A stretch of DNA of 64,000 nucleotides from Flavobacterium daemonense (GCF_007341385.1 NZ_VJYD01000019.1:1-64000); one strand, 5' to 3'; shown: positions 53,650 through 64,000, counted from the stretch's first letter. Numbers and translations are program-made. Notes: generated by a model from the sequence alone, not told the origin.

Positions 53650-53751
53650 AGATTTAAGTAATCAAAAATACAAAAAAGAAAGAAAATTCTTAAAAATTTA
53701 TGAGAAGAATATTTTTCGAAGAATAAATTATATTAAGCGACACAAGATTTT

Positions 53752-54075
53752 GTCTCGCCGAGGCTATATTATTGGGTAGAATAAAAATCCTTTAGTTCCG
53801 TTAGGAACTGAATATTGGTAGAAAAATATTAAACGACGTGAAAATTTGTCCCGTAGGGACGATATACATTTGGCGATATAAAAATTCCTCAGTTCCGTTA
53901 GGAACAAAATATTGGTAGAAAAAATATTACGCGATGCAAAATTTGTCCCATAGGGACTATACATTGGGCGAGATAAAATACTGTAGTTCCGTTAGGAACA
54001 AAATATTGGTAGAAAAAATATCAAGCACCACAAAATTTGTCCCGTAGGGACTATATACATTGGGCGATATAAAAA
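53752..54075 (+). repeat. Array of REP-like two-hairpin units, period 94-97 bp
   Basis: Hairpin 1 GTTCC-GTTA-GGAAC at 53795, 53892 and 53986; hairpin 2 GTCCC-GTA-GGGAC at 53848 and 54039, with loop ATA at 53945 and a paired variant GTCTC-GCC-GAGGC at 53752. Conserved linkers: AATATTGGTAGAAAAA after hairpin 1 and TATACATTGGGCGATATAA after hairpin 2. Stem changes keep pairing. Together with the inverted unit at 53585-53649 this fills the 534-bp space between the transposase and the next gene; the antisense ORF through it is spurious. Confidence 0.88.
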
Positions 54076-54106
54076 ATATTCTAATGAATTCTGCATGAAG
54101 CTATTT

Positions 54107-54466
54107 CTACTTCGCAGTCAACAAATTCATGCCTGCTAATTTGTTAGAATCAATAGATTGTGGTCCATAGTTTTGTTTTTCGTTTCTATACGAAACTACT
54201 TTGCCTGCTTTGTCTACATAAACATAAACATAATTCCAATAAGCAGTACCAGCAATCCTAGAATCATGATCTTTTTGTTTTTCATAGATCTGATCTGCAT
54301 AAACCAGAATCTCGCCATTTGTACTGTTATCAAAAGTCCTTATAGGTGTCCCCCAACTTTTTATAAGATTTTGTTTTGATTTTCCGACCCATTTGTCCCC
54401 GGTATTGTTAGAACTTGCGCACGATGCCAATACTACTAGGACACATAAAAGTATGATATTTCTCAT
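54107..54466 (-). CDS. Small lipoprotein, hypothetical
   Basis: 119 residues. Lipoprotein signal ending VLASC (Cys about 16), then GKSKQNLIKSWGTPIRTFDN, which recalls SmpA/OmlA-like beta domains (W/G-K-xxx-LxxxWGxP pattern), and an Asp/Tyr-rich remainder. Likely outer-membrane associated; function unknown. A TAAGTTTG box lies at 54500-54507. It borders the REP array on its 3' side. Confidence 0.75.
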   Translation of the reverse strand: MRNIILLCVLVVLASCASSNNTGDKWVGKSKQNLIKSWGTPIRTFDNSTNGEILVYADQIYEKQKDHDSRIAGTAYWNYVYVYVDKAGKVVSYRNEKQNYGPQSIDSNKLAGMNLLTAK

Positions 54467-54499
54467 TAGATGAAGATTTAGATTTAAGGCAATATTTTA

Positions 54500-54507
54500 C
54501 AAACTTA
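54500..54507 (-). promoter_or_regulatory. -7 box TAAGTTTG for the small lipoprotein
   Basis: Read on the minus strand, matches TAnnTTTG, 33 bases before the ATG. Confidence 0.5.
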
Positions 54508-54703
54508 AGAAGTTGTAATGTTACTTAAAATTAATTCAAATAAGTTTACATAAAAGTCCTGAAATGTTATATAATTATTATTTATTTACTTGACATACAA
54601 TAAAATAACTGAAAGAAAAATCTCTCTTATTTAAGTACCAAAAACTAAAAAACAATCCACTATTTTTTAAAATCTAGTTTTAATTTTCTCCATATTTACT
54701 TTG

Positions 54704-54711
54704 TATCTTTG
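54704..54711 (+). promoter_or_regulatory. -7 box TATCTTTG for trmD
   Basis: Perfect TAnnTTTG box 23 bases before the trmD ATG. Confidence 0.65.
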
Positions 54712-54734
54712 CACCCAAAACTTTTGAGAGCGAA

Positions 54735-55415
54735 ATGCGAATTGACATTATTACACTTTTACCGGAATTATTAAGAAGCCCTTTTGAGGCCTCAATTATG
54801 AAACGTGCCATTGACAAAGGTTTAGTCGAAGTACATTTTCACAATCTGCGTGATTACAGTACTAACAGGCAAAAAAGTGTCGACGATTATCCATTTGGAG
54901 GAGGCGCCGGAATGGTAATGACGATTCAGCCTATTGACGACTGCATAACACATTTAAAAAGCCAGCGTGAATATGACGAAATCATTTATATGTCGCCTGA
55001 CGGAGAAACTCTCAATCAAAAAATGGCAAACACCATGTCAATGTATGAAAACATAATTATTTTATGTGGCCATTATAAAGGTGTTGATCAGCGAGTACGA
55101 GATCATTTTATTACCAAAGAAATCTCTATTGGTGATTACGTTTTGTCTGGCGGAGAATTAGGTGCTATTGTTCTATCAGATGCCTTGATTCGATTAATCC
55201 CCGGAGTATTGAGTGATGAAACCTCTGCCCTGACTGATAGTTTTCAAGACAATTTACTTTCTGGACCTATATATACCAGACCAGCAGATTATAAAGGATG
55301 GAAAGTTCCAGAAGTTTTAACCAGCGGTCATGCAGCCAAAATCGATAAATGGCGTGAAGATATGGCCTACGAACACACAAAAAACAGACGCCCAGATTTA
55401 TTAGAAGAACATTAA
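54735..55415 (+). CDS. trmD: tRNA (guanine-37 N1)-methyltransferase
   Basis: 226 residues. Starts [20 protein letters not shown]; the SPOUT knot shows [11 protein letters not shown] near 53, [13 protein letters not shown] near 111, and [20 protein letters not shown] near 136, with the catalytic Asp in [16 protein letters not shown] near 169. It methylates G37 of tRNAs next to the anticodon and prevents frameshifting. rplS follows after 216 bp, the usual bacterial order. Confidence 0.97.
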   Translation: MRIDIITLLPELLRSPFEASIMKRAIDKGLVEVHFHNLRDYSTNRQKSVDDYPFGGGAGMVMTIQPIDDCITHLKSQREYDEIIYMSPDGETLNQKMANTMSMYENIIILCGHYKGVDQRVRDHFITKEISIGDYVLSGGELGAIVLSDALIRLIPGVLSDETSALTDSFQDNLLSGPIYTRPADYKGWKVPEVLTSGHAAKIDKWREDMAYEHTKNRRPDLLEEH

Positions 55416-55440
55416 AATTTAGTTTCAAGTTTAAGGTTGT

Positions 55441-55500
55441 TTTTGTTTCAAGTTAAAACTCTCGATAGCAACAACTTGAAACCTAAAACTTGAAACAAAA
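55441..55500. repeat. Inverted TTTTGTTTCAAGTT repeat after trmD
   Basis: Perfect 14-bp arms at 55441-55454 and 55487-55500, in a block of repeated AACTTGAAACC words. It may end the trmD transcript, as a new promoter lies just beyond. Confidence 0.7.
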
Positions 55501-55550
55501 TAAACTAAAAATAATTCACAATTTATGATTCATAATTTATAATTATTTTT

Positions 55551-55558
55551 TACATTTG
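55551..55558 (+). promoter_or_regulatory. -7 box TACATTTG for rplS
   Basis: Perfect TAnnTTTG box 73 bases before the rplS ATG. Confidence 0.65.
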
Positions 55559-55562
55559 CACC

Positions 55563-55631
55563 CGAATTTGACCAACCTCTGGCGAGATCCGTGAATGTTG
55601 CTCTAATATAAAACCATAATTTAAAATTATC
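55563..55631 (+). promoter_or_regulatory. Possible ribosomal-protein leader of rplS
   Basis: About 69 nt between the predicted start of transcription and the ATG. The segment ACCAACCTCTGGCGAGATCC followed by GTGAATGTTGCTC is much more GC-rich than the surroundings, as structured leaders often are. I recall a described L19 leader class in Flavobacteria, which would fit this position, but I cannot match it to a model here. Confidence 0.4.
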
Positions 55632-55982
55632 ATGGCAGATTTATTAAAATTCGTTCAAAACGAATTCGTTGCTAAAAAAGATTTCCCTGAGTTTGGAGCT
55701 GGAGATACTATCACAGTTTTCTACGAAATTAAAGAGGGTGAAAAAACAAGAACTCAGTTTTTTAAAGGAGTTGTTATTCAAAGAAGAGGTTCTGGTAACA
55801 CAGAAACTTTCACGATCCGTAAAATGTCTGGAGCTATTGGAGTTGAGCGTATCTTCCCAGTAAACTTACCAGCTTTACAAAAAATCGAAATCAACAAGAA
55901 AGGTGCAGTTCGTAGAGCTAGAATTTTCTACTTCAGAGAACTTACTGGTAAAAAAGCTAAGATTAAAGATAAAAGAAGATAA
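55632..55982 (+). CDS. rplS: 50S ribosomal protein L19
   Basis: 116 residues, normal length. Recognised by GDTITVFYEIKEGEKTRTQ, FKGVVIQRRGSGNTETFTIRK, IGVERIFPVNLP and the basic end RRARIFYFRELTGKKAKIK. Located at the 30S-50S interface. Possibly autoregulated through its leader. A strong terminator follows. Confidence 0.97.
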   Translation: MADLLKFVQNEFVAKKDFPEFGAGDTITVFYEIKEGEKTRTQFFKGVVIQRRGSGNTETFTIRKMSGAIGVERIFPVNLPALQKIEINKKGAVRRARIFYFRELTGKKAKIKDKRR

Positions 55983-56001
55983 TCATTTGTCTAATTGTTA
56001 T

Positions 56002-56040
56002 AAAAAACTCGTTTCATATCATTTGAAACGAGTTTTTTTT
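56002..56040 (+). terminator. Intrinsic terminator after rplS
   Basis: AAAACTCGTTTCA paired with TGAAACGAGTTTT, then eight T. Confidence 0.9.
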
Positions 56041-56118
56041 ATGCCTTCTTTTTAACGAATATCAAAACCGTAATTTTTTAATATCAAAACAATCGATTTG
56101 ACAATTTAAAGAGCATGA

Positions 56119-58488
<2,370 letters not shown>

Positions 58489-58525
58489 TAACACAGCATA
58501 ACTAAATGTGCTTGTGCAGATAAAT

Positions 58526-58557
58526 AAAAAAGACAACCCTAAAAGGTTGTCTTTTTT
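58526..58557 (+). terminator. Intrinsic terminator after icd
   Basis: AAAAAAGACAACC paired with GGTTGTCTTTTTT. Confidence 0.9.
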
Positions 58558-58640
58558 GCTTATCTTAACCAATGTTTAACACAGTTTCCGTTTTAATATA
58601 TTAGTAAGAATTCTTATCTATGTAAAACAAAATCAAAAAG

Positions 58641-61025
58641 ATGATTATAAAAAAAATTGGCATCCTTATTATTTTAGTTTTAACGGCGTTCACATCCTTT
58701 TCTCAAGAAAAATTCACTCTGAGCGGCACTATTAAAGATAATAAAAGCAACGAAACCTTAATTGGTGTCAATATCTATATTCCATCTTTAAAAATTGGAA
58801 CTGCAACAAACGAATATGGTTTTTATTCGCTTACCATCCCAAAGGGCGAATATCAAATTGAAATTAGCTATGTCGGATATCAAACTCTACAGCAAACCGT
58901 AATTTTAAACCAAAATACCAAACTCAATTCGAGCCTCAGCGAAGGCGTTGGCCAGGAACTTCAAGAAGTTGTAATTGCAGAAAATAAAGGCAAAGTCAAT
59001 ATCAAGTCTCCCGAAATGAGCGCCAATAAACTCTCGATTGCCACGATTAAAAAAATGCCAGTGGTTTTAGGAGAAGTTGATGTTTTAAAATCTATTTTAT
59101 TGCTTCCGGGTGTAACAAATGCTGGCCAAGGCGCATCAGGCTTTAATGTTCGCGGCGGCGGTGCTGATCAGAATTTGATTTTATTAGACGAAGCTACTAT
59201 TTTTAATTCTTCTCACGTTTTTGGTTTTTTCTCGGTTTTTAATCCAGATGCGATAAAAGATTTGAAATTGTATAAAGGCGGAATTCCAGCACGCTTTGGC
59301 GGACGAGCTTCTTCTGTTTTGGATATTTATCAGAAAGACGGAAACAGCAAAGAATTTCATGTAAACGGAGGAATCGGATTAATTTCGAGTCGGCTTTTGG
59401 CAGAAGGTCCTTTGGTAAAAGATAAAGGCTCGTTTTTAATTGGCGGAAGAGCTTCTTATGCCCATCTGTTTTTAAAATTGTCAAAAGATCAAAAAGATAA
59501 TGCAGCTTATTTTTATGATTTGAATACCAAATTAAGCTATAAATTAAACGATAATAATAGTCTGTATTTGTCAGGTTATTTTGGGCGCGATGTTTTCAGC
59601 TTGAACAAAAGTTTTACCAATATCTACGGAAATTCAACTTTAAATCTGCGTTGGAATCATTTATATTCTGATAAACTGTTTTCAAATTTATCGATGATTT
59701 ACAGTGATTATTACTACGGACTTGATCTGGATTTTGTTGGTTTTAAATGGGATTCGGGCATTCAGAACTATAACATCAAATACGATTTCAAACATTATAT
59801 TTCGGATAAATTCAAATTGAGCTACGGCTTAAACGGAATTTACTACAAATTTAATCCCGGGACGATTAAACCAAGCAGTCCAGATTCTGGAATTAATCCG
59901 GATCAATTGGATAAAAAATACGCTTTTGAACCTTCTATTTATATTGATGCCGAAAATCAGCTTTCGAAAAAAATCACTGTTGCATACGGATTACGATACA
60001 GTATGTTTTACCGTTTAGGACCTTCGTCTGTAAATCTTTACGAGAACAACAATCCGGTTATATTCGATACCGATATGCAGATTTACGAAAAAGCAACTCC
60101 AATTGGCACCGAATATTACAGCAAAAACAAATCCATTAAAAGTTACAACAATTTAGAGCCTCGGTTTTCAGTTTCTTATCAGCTAAATGATGAACAAGCC
60201 ATTAAAGCAAGCTACAACCGAATGGCGCAATATCTTCAATTGATTTCAAACACCTCATCTCCTACTCCGCTGGATGTCTGGATGCCAAGTGATAATTACA
60301 TCAAACCACAGCTTGCCGACCAAGTTGCGTTGGGTTATTTCAGAAATATCAAAAACGGCGCTTATTCACTTGAAGTGGAAACGTATTATAAAAAAATTCA
60401 AAACAGATTGGATTATATCGACGGAGCCGATTTGATTGCAAATAATGCCATTGAACAAGTAATTTTGAACGGACATATGCGTGCGTATGGTTTAGAAATT
60501 ATGGCGAAGAAAAATGAAGGCAAATTCAACGGATGGATTTCCTACACGTTATCAAAATCTGAACAACAAACTCCAGGCAGAACTCCAGAAGAAACAGGAA
60601 TCAATAATGGTGAATGGTATAATTCGGCTTACGATAAAACACACAATTTGGCTGTAACTTCTGCTTATAATTTGAACGAAAAATGGTCTTTTGGTGCTAA
60701 CTTTGCGTTACAGACCGGACAACCAGTTACTTATCCGAACGGTCAATATGAATATTTAGGAATTACTGTTCCGAGTTATGGCTTGCGCAACAAAAACAGA
60801 TTGCCCGCTTATCATCATTTAGATGTTTCGGCGACATTGACTCCTAGAAAAAACAAAGACCGAAACTGGAAAGGCGAATGGGTTTTTAGTATTTATAATT
60901 TATATAATCGCAAGAATGCTGCTTCAATCAATTTCCGCCAAAATGTAGACACAGGCGCAAATGAAGCCGTAAAAACTTCCATTTTTGGAATTGTACCTGC
61001 TGTGAGTTACAATTTTAGATTTTAA
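58641..61025 (+). CDS. TonB-dependent outer-membrane receptor with carboxypeptidase-regulatory N-domain
   Basis: 794 residues. Signal peptide to about residue 22 (SFSQ). Residues 25-105 form a CarboxypepD_reg-like beta-sandwich (SGTIKDNKSNETLIGVNIYI); the plug follows at about 115-235 (LPGVTNAGQGASGFNVRGG, GGIPARFGGRASSVLDIY); the rest is the 22-strand barrel ending in the aromatic SYNFRF. The substrate is unknown. The following DUF4249 lipoprotein gene (27 bp away) is its customary partner in Bacteroidota, forming a receptor plus surface lipoprotein pair. Confidence 0.92.
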   Translation: MIIKKIGILIILVLTAFTSFSQEKFTLSGTIKDNKSNETLIGVNIYIPSLKIGTATNEYGFYSLTIPKGEYQIEISYVGYQTLQQTVILNQNTKLNSSLSEGVGQELQEVVIAENKGKVNIKSPEMSANKLSIATIKKMPVVLGEVDVLKSILLLPGVTNAGQGASGFNVRGGGADQNLILLDEATIFNSSHVFGFFSVFNPDAIKDLKLYKGGIPARFGGRASSVLDIYQKDGNSKEFHVNGGIGLISSRLLAEGPLVKDKGSFLIGGRASYAHLFLKLSKDQKDNAAYFYDLNTKLSYKLNDNNSLYLSGYFGRDVFSLNKSFTNIYGNSTLNLRWNHLYSDKLFSNLSMIYSDYYYGLDLDFVGFKWDSGIQNYNIKYDFKHYISDKFKLSYGLNGIYYKFNPGTIKPSSPDSGINPDQLDKKYAFEPSIYIDAENQLSKKITVAYGLRYSMFYRLGPSSVNLYENNNPVIFDTDMQIYEKATPIGTEYYSKNKSIKSYNNLEPRFSVSYQLNDEQAIKASYNRMAQYLQLISNTSSPTPLDVWMPSDNYIKPQLADQVALGYFRNIKNGAYSLEVETYYKKIQNRLDYIDGADLIANNAIEQVILNGHMRAYGLEIMAKKNEGKFNGWISYTLSKSEQQTPGRTPEETGINNGEWYNSAYDKTHNLAVTSAYNLNEKWSFGANFALQTGQPVTYPNGQYEYLGITVPSYGLRNKNRLPAYHHLDVSATLTPRKNKDRNWKGEWVFSIYNLYNRKNAASINFRQNVDTGANEAVKTSIFGIVPAVSYNFRF

Positions 61026-61052
61026 ATATTTCTTTTTATTAAAAAGCATATT

Positions 61053-61874
61053 ATGAAAAAAACAGCTTTACTAATTGTAATTTTTATCTCGATTCTCTTT
61101 GCCGGCTGTGAAGAAGTTGTTGATGTCGATTTAGATACCGCTCCGCCAAAACTAGTTATTGAAGCCGCGATTAATTGGCAAAAAGGAACAACCGGCAAAC
61201 AACAGACTATAAAACTGACTACAACAACGGGGTACTATCAAAATGTGATTCCGACAGTTTCAGGCGCTCAGATTTTTATAAAAAACAGCGCTAACGAGCA
61301 GTTTAATTTTATAGAGGTACCAAAAACGGGACGTTATGTCTGCACTAATTTCAAACCCGTTTTGAATACAGACTACACTTTGACCGTAAAAACAAATGGA
61401 CAAACTTATACAGCAACCGAAACTTTTAAATCTGTTGCGCCTATAACACATATTGACCAAAATAACCAAGGCGGATTTACAGGAAAAGATATTGAAATAA
61501 GAGCCTATTATAATGATCCTGGTGATGCTGATAACTTCTATTTGTACAAATACCTATATTCAAATAAAGTCAAATCAAATTATTATGTTGACGACGATAA
61601 ATTTTTTCAAGGCAACGAGTTTTTCAGCCTTTCTGATGATGATGAACTGAAACCTGGAGACGAAATCGAGATAACTCATTTCGGAATTTCGAAACAATAT
61701 TACAATTATATGAGTATCTTAGTAAGTATTGCAGGCACAAACGTTGGCGGGCCATTTCAATCGCCTCCGGCAACGGTAAAAGGGAATATCATCAACACAA
61801 CTAATAAAGACAATTATCCGCTTGGTTATTTTTCACTGAGCGAAACCGATTTTAAAAAATATACTATCAAATAA
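61053..61874 (+). CDS. DUF4249 family lipoprotein
   Basis: 273 residues. Lipoprotein signal ending LFAGC (Cys about 19), then the acidic EEVVDVDLDTAPPKLVIEAAI typical of DUF4249, and a beta-sandwich-rich body. An Asp-rich patch follows the Cys, in the position of surface-export signals of Bacteroidota lipoproteins. Probably a surface lid or binding partner of the upstream TonB receptor. Ligand unknown. The GyrI-like gene follows after 10 bp. Confidence 0.87.
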   Translation: MKKTALLIVIFISILFAGCEEVVDVDLDTAPPKLVIEAAINWQKGTTGKQQTIKLTTTTGYYQNVIPTVSGAQIFIKNSANEQFNFIEVPKTGRYVCTNFKPVLNTDYTLTVKTNGQTYTATETFKSVAPITHIDQNNQGGFTGKDIEIRAYYNDPGDADNFYLYKYLYSNKVKSNYYVDDDKFFQGNEFFSLSDDDELKPGDEIEITHFGISKQYYNYMSILVSIAGTNVGGPFQSPPATVKGNIINTTNKDNYPLGYFSLSETDFKKYTIK

Positions 61875-61884
61875 ACCTACTAAA

Positions 61885-62367
61885 ATGGACGCCCGAATTA
61901 AAATTTTAACCGAAAAAAAATTGGTCGGCAAACATGTTGAAATGTCGTTTATTGAAAATCATACCTTTCAATTATGGAACGGTTTTATGCCAAGACGAAA
62001 GGAAATCAAAAATACAATTGATTCAAATTTATACTCGCTTGAAGTTTTTCCGAATGGTTATTTCGACAATTTTGATGCCAGCAAGACTTTCCAAAAATGG
62101 GCAGCTGTAGAAGTTAAAAACTTTCCTGTGATACCCGAAGAAATGGAAAAATTGATAATTCCGACCGGAATTTATGCTGTATTTATTCATAAAGGCCCAG
62201 CCAGCGAAGGACATAAAACTTATCATACGATTTTTGCAGAATGGCTTCCTAACTCAGAATATACGGTAGACGACAGACCGCATTTTGCTGTTATGGACGA
62301 AAAATACAAAAAAGACGATCCAAATTCTGAAGAAGAAATTTGGATTCCGATAAAAAACAGAAGCTAA
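61885..62367 (+). CDS. GyrI-like small-molecule-binding domain protein
   Basis: 160 residues, a stand-alone GyrI/AraC effector-binding (SOUL-like) domain: VGKHVEMSFIENHTFQLWNGF at the start, SLEVFPNGYF near 50, PTGIYAVFIHKGPASEG near 92, and RPHFAVMDEKY near 132. No DNA-binding domain is attached, so it is a ligand-binding or inhibitor protein and not a regulator by itself. Cytosolic. It is packed against the DUF4249 gene (10 bp) and DinB gene (28 bp). Confidence 0.85.
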   Translation: MDARIKILTEKKLVGKHVEMSFIENHTFQLWNGFMPRRKEIKNTIDSNLYSLEVFPNGYFDNFDASKTFQKWAAVEVKNFPVIPEEMEKLIIPTGIYAVFIHKGPASEGHKTYHTIFAEWLPNSEYTVDDRPHFAVMDEKYKKDDPNSEEEIWIPIKNRS

Positions 62368-62395
62368 TTTATTACTCCCAAAAAAATCAAATATC

Positions 62396-62842
62396 ATGTT
62401 GACAGATACTCTTAAATCACTATTTAAAAGAGACTTAAACAAATTAAAAGTCGAAATTGAATCGTATCAAGACGAAAGCAAACTTTGGGAAATTGATAAA
62501 AATATTTCAAATTCGGCAGGAAATCTTTGCTTGCATCTTATTGGAAACATCAATAATTTTATTGGAGCAGAAATTGGTGAAACAGGTTACATTAGAAATC
62601 GTCCTTTGGAATTTTCATTAAAAGATATTCCTAAAGCAGAATTAATCCAGAAAATTGACGACACAATTGTGGTTGTAAATAATGCATTAGATTCTTTGAC
62701 TGAAGCCGATTTAAATGCCATTTATCCGCAAATTGTATTCGAAAAAGAAATGACAACTGGATTTTTTCTGGTTCATCTTTCTACACATTTAGCGTATCAT
62801 TTAGGACAAATAAATTATCATAGACGATTACTTGATTTTTGA
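62396..62842 (+). CDS. DinB family protein (DUF1572-like)
   Basis: 148 residues, a four-helix bundle: LTDTLKSLFKRDLNKLKVEI, NLCLHLIGNINNFIGAEI with the first metal His, and a final HLSTHLAYHLGQINYHRRLL carrying the other His residues. The DinB fold binds a divalent metal and often acts as a thiol transferase or is of unknown role. It ends an apparent operon with the GyrI-like gene. Confidence 0.87.
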   Translation: MLTDTLKSLFKRDLNKLKVEIESYQDESKLWEIDKNISNSAGNLCLHLIGNINNFIGAEIGETGYIRNRPLEFSLKDIPKAELIQKIDDTIVVVNNALDSLTEADLNAIYPQIVFEKEMTTGFFLVHLSTHLAYHLGQINYHRRLLDF

Positions 62843-62889
62843 TTTTAGAATGTAGATTTTAGATTATTTCAAAGCTGGAAAAAAATCTA

Positions 62890-62907
62890 TCCCGATAATT
62901 ATCGGGA
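62890..62907. repeat. Perfect palindrome CCCGATAATTATCGGG
   Basis: Eighteen bases including flanking T and A, within a larger imperfect repeat (TAGATTTTAGATT against AATCTAAAAT). It may form the 3' end of the DinB transcript. Confidence 0.7.
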
Positions 62908-62936
62908 CTAAAATCTGCAATCTAAAATACTAGCCG

Positions 62937-62944
62937 TATATTTG
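62937..62944 (+). promoter_or_regulatory. -7 box TATATTTG for thiamine pyrophosphokinase
   Basis: Perfect TAnnTTTG box that overlaps the TTG at 62942, so the true start is the ATG at 62966, 22 bases after the final G. Confidence 0.65.
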
Positions 62945-62965
62945 CTTCACATTAAAAAATACTTC

Positions 62966-63628
62966 ATGTCATCACATCATATAGTCCGCGACGATCAGGA
63001 ACCAGCTTTAATAATTGCAAACGGAGCCGCCTGTGATCCTGAACTATTAGGGCAATTGCTTGAATGGTCGCCTCTTGTTGTTGTTTTAGACTCGGCTATA
63101 GAAAGAGTAATTGATTTAGGCATCAAAGTCGATGTTCTTTTAGGCGATTTTGATCGTGGTTTTGATCCCGAAATTTATAAAACTTCTCAGTTTCCGATAG
63201 AAATTGTGCATACACCAGATCAAGACAAAACCGATTTAGAAAAGGCATTTGATTATTTGATTGAACGAAAAATTCCAGCCGTAAACGTTGTTTGGGCAAC
63301 CGGAAAACGCGCTGATCACACGATTACAAATCTTACCAACATTGTTCGTTATCGCGATTTGCTTAAAATCGTTATTCTTGACGATCACTCAAAAATATTT
63401 TTGCTTCCTTCGAAATTCGAAAAATGGTACACCGCAAAAACTCCAATTTCTCTAATTCCAATTGGGGTTGTAAACGGAATTTACTCTAACAATTTAAAAT
63501 ATGAATTGCAAAACGATACGCTTACAATGGGCTACAGAACCGGAAGCAGTAATTCTGTTGAGCAAGACGGAATCGTAACCATTTCGCATCGTGAAGGTGA
63601 TCTTTTAATGATGGAATGTTTTGATTGA
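62966..63628 (+). CDS. Thiamine pyrophosphokinase
   Basis: 220 residues from ATG 62966. The catalytic domain shows VVVLDSAIERV near 42, LLGDFDRG near 61 and the diagnostic HTPDQDKTDLEKAFDYL near 85, then WATGKRADHTITNLTNI near 112; a C-terminal beta domain binds thiamine (TPISLIPIG). It pyrophosphorylates thiamine with ATP to make TPP in the cytosol. Probably transcribed alone from its own promoter. Confidence 0.9.
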   Translation: MSSHHIVRDDQEPALIIANGAACDPELLGQLLEWSPLVVVLDSAIERVIDLGIKVDVLLGDFDRGFDPEIYKTSQFPIEIVHTPDQDKTDLEKAFDYLIERKIPAVNVVWATGKRADHTITNLTNIVRYRDLLKIVILDDHSKIFLLPSKFEKWYTAKTPISLIPIGVVNGIYSNNLKYELQNDTLTMGYRTGSSNSVEQDGIVTISHREGDLLMMECFD

Positions 63629-63714
63629 TTTTTCTTTTTGAGCATGCTGATTCCGAGATCACGCTTTTAAAATTGAGGCTTTTTTCTTACTTTAGTGGTC
63701 TGAAATTTATATTT

Positions 63715-64000
63715 ATGAATTGGGAAGCTAAAATTATCATCCATAAAAAAGAAAAAAGAATTGCGGTTTATTTTGAAAAAAATGCTGACTTAATAACTCG
63801 AATAAAAAAGCTGACAGGTTCACGTTGGAGTCAAACTTTAGGTGTTTGGCATCTACCTGACACGACTGAAAACAGGGCAAGATTTCATTTAGTTCCTTTT
63901 TCTCATTCTTTACCTTCAGAGGAGGGTTTCGAGCAAATAAAAAAATTCGTTCAATGGCTTTCTTCTAAGAGATACAGCCCAAACACGATCAAAACGTATT
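63715..64000 (+). CDS. Tyrosine-type recombinase/integrase, 5' part (cut by window end)
   Basis: An open frame from ATG 63715 runs to the end of the window (95 codons). The product begins MNWEAKIIIHKKEKRIAVYF and contains SRWSQTLGVWHLPDT, the N-terminal arm-binding motif common in Bacteroidota integrases, then FEQIKKFVQWLSSKRYSPNT, the start of the core-binding SAM-like domain. The catalytic half lies outside the window, so intactness is unknown. It may mark the edge of an integron-like or mobile region, or be a XerC-like chromosomal recombinase. Confidence 0.8.
   Translation, partial: MNWEAKIIIHKKEKRIAVYFEKNADLITRIKKLTGSRWSQTLGVWHLPDTTENRARFHLVPFSHSLPSEEGFEQIKKFVQWLSSKRYSPNTIKTY

Larger units (their letters stand above)
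54467..54734. other. 268-bp divergent region between the lipoprotein gene and trmD
   Basis: AT-rich. It contains the lipoprotein -7 box on the minus strand and the trmD -7 box on the plus strand. No ORF or repeat noted. Confidence 0.5.

Noticed and set aside
53764-53964. 66-codon minus-strand ORF in the repeat array
   Set aside because: It reads through repeated units; the peptide repeats with them and has no independent support.
53752-54075. Regular repeats with similar spacing, like a CRISPR array
   Set aside because: The period is 94-97 bp, the repeats are pairs of small hairpins with conserved linkers, there are no unique 30-40 bp spacers and no cas genes; a Y1 transposase is adjacent.

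Overview
The window is a contiguous piece of a low-GC (roughly one third G+C by eye) Bacteroidota chromosome, most probably a Flavobacterium close to F. johnsoniae. The support is: repeated -7 promoter boxes of the Bacteroidota type TAnnTTTG in front of many genes, A-rich leaders without Shine-Dalgarno sequences, a long NusB, monomeric isocitrate dehydrogenase, DUF3276/PUR protein, TonB receptor paired with a DUF4249 lipoprotein, a cyclophilin-FKBP fusion, and many intergenic palindromes. I see no rRNA, tRNA or CRISPR array. Assignments rest on reading motifs and remembered families; no database search was run.

Layout. 0.1-6.5 kb: an RDD protein diverges from a SpoIIM-like / DUF4129 / DUF4350 / MoxR / DUF58 membrane-ATPase module. 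6.7-11.3 kb: secreted alkaline-phosphatase-superfamily enzyme, DUF2167 membrane protein, TrmH-type RNA methyltransferase, secreted beta-lactamase-like serine hydrolase. 11.7-17.3 kb: housekeeping core (Rel/SpoT, Fur family, purA, nudK). 17.3-21.6 kb: amidohydrolase, L,D-transpeptidase lipoprotein, and a TetR regulator with a clear palindromic operator heading a Tet(X)-like flavin monooxygenase. 21.7-29.0 kb: guaB, DUF5723 outer-membrane protein with lipoprotein, HMG-CoA lyase, a SatD-family regulator with DUF3307 membrane partner behind three evenly spaced operator-like sites, and pyrD.

29.4-36.1 kb: a secreted sulfatase, two outer-membrane proteins, a DUF6515 protein and a membrane-anchored formylglycine-generating enzyme that could mature the sulfatase. 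36.2-45.4 kb: pepT, YdeI-like protein, yajC-nusB, leucine-type dehydrogenase, ABC exporter, DUF3276, hydrolases, CsaA. 45.5-52.5 kb: alpha/beta hydrolase, a structured leader with a small ORF ahead of a GreA/GreB-domain gene, cytochrome c lipoprotein, PPIase fusion, MFS exporter, cupin, archaemetzincin lipoprotein, TIM-barrel isomerase.

52.5-54.1 kb is the most dynamic part: an NADPH:FMN reductase gene broken by one in-frame stop sits beside an IS200-like/REP-associated tyrosine transposase with an array of two-hairpin repeats (period 94-97 bp); a diverged inverted pair of the same repeat is at 11.36-11.52 kb. 54.1-63.6 kb returns to core genes (trmD, rplS, icd, TonB receptor/DUF4249, DinB, thiamine pyrophosphokinase), and the window ends inside a tyrosine recombinase gene.

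Best candidates for something not well described: the SatD/DUF3307 module with its triple operator, the flavobacterial REP/transposase system, and the sulfatase plus exported FGE cassette.
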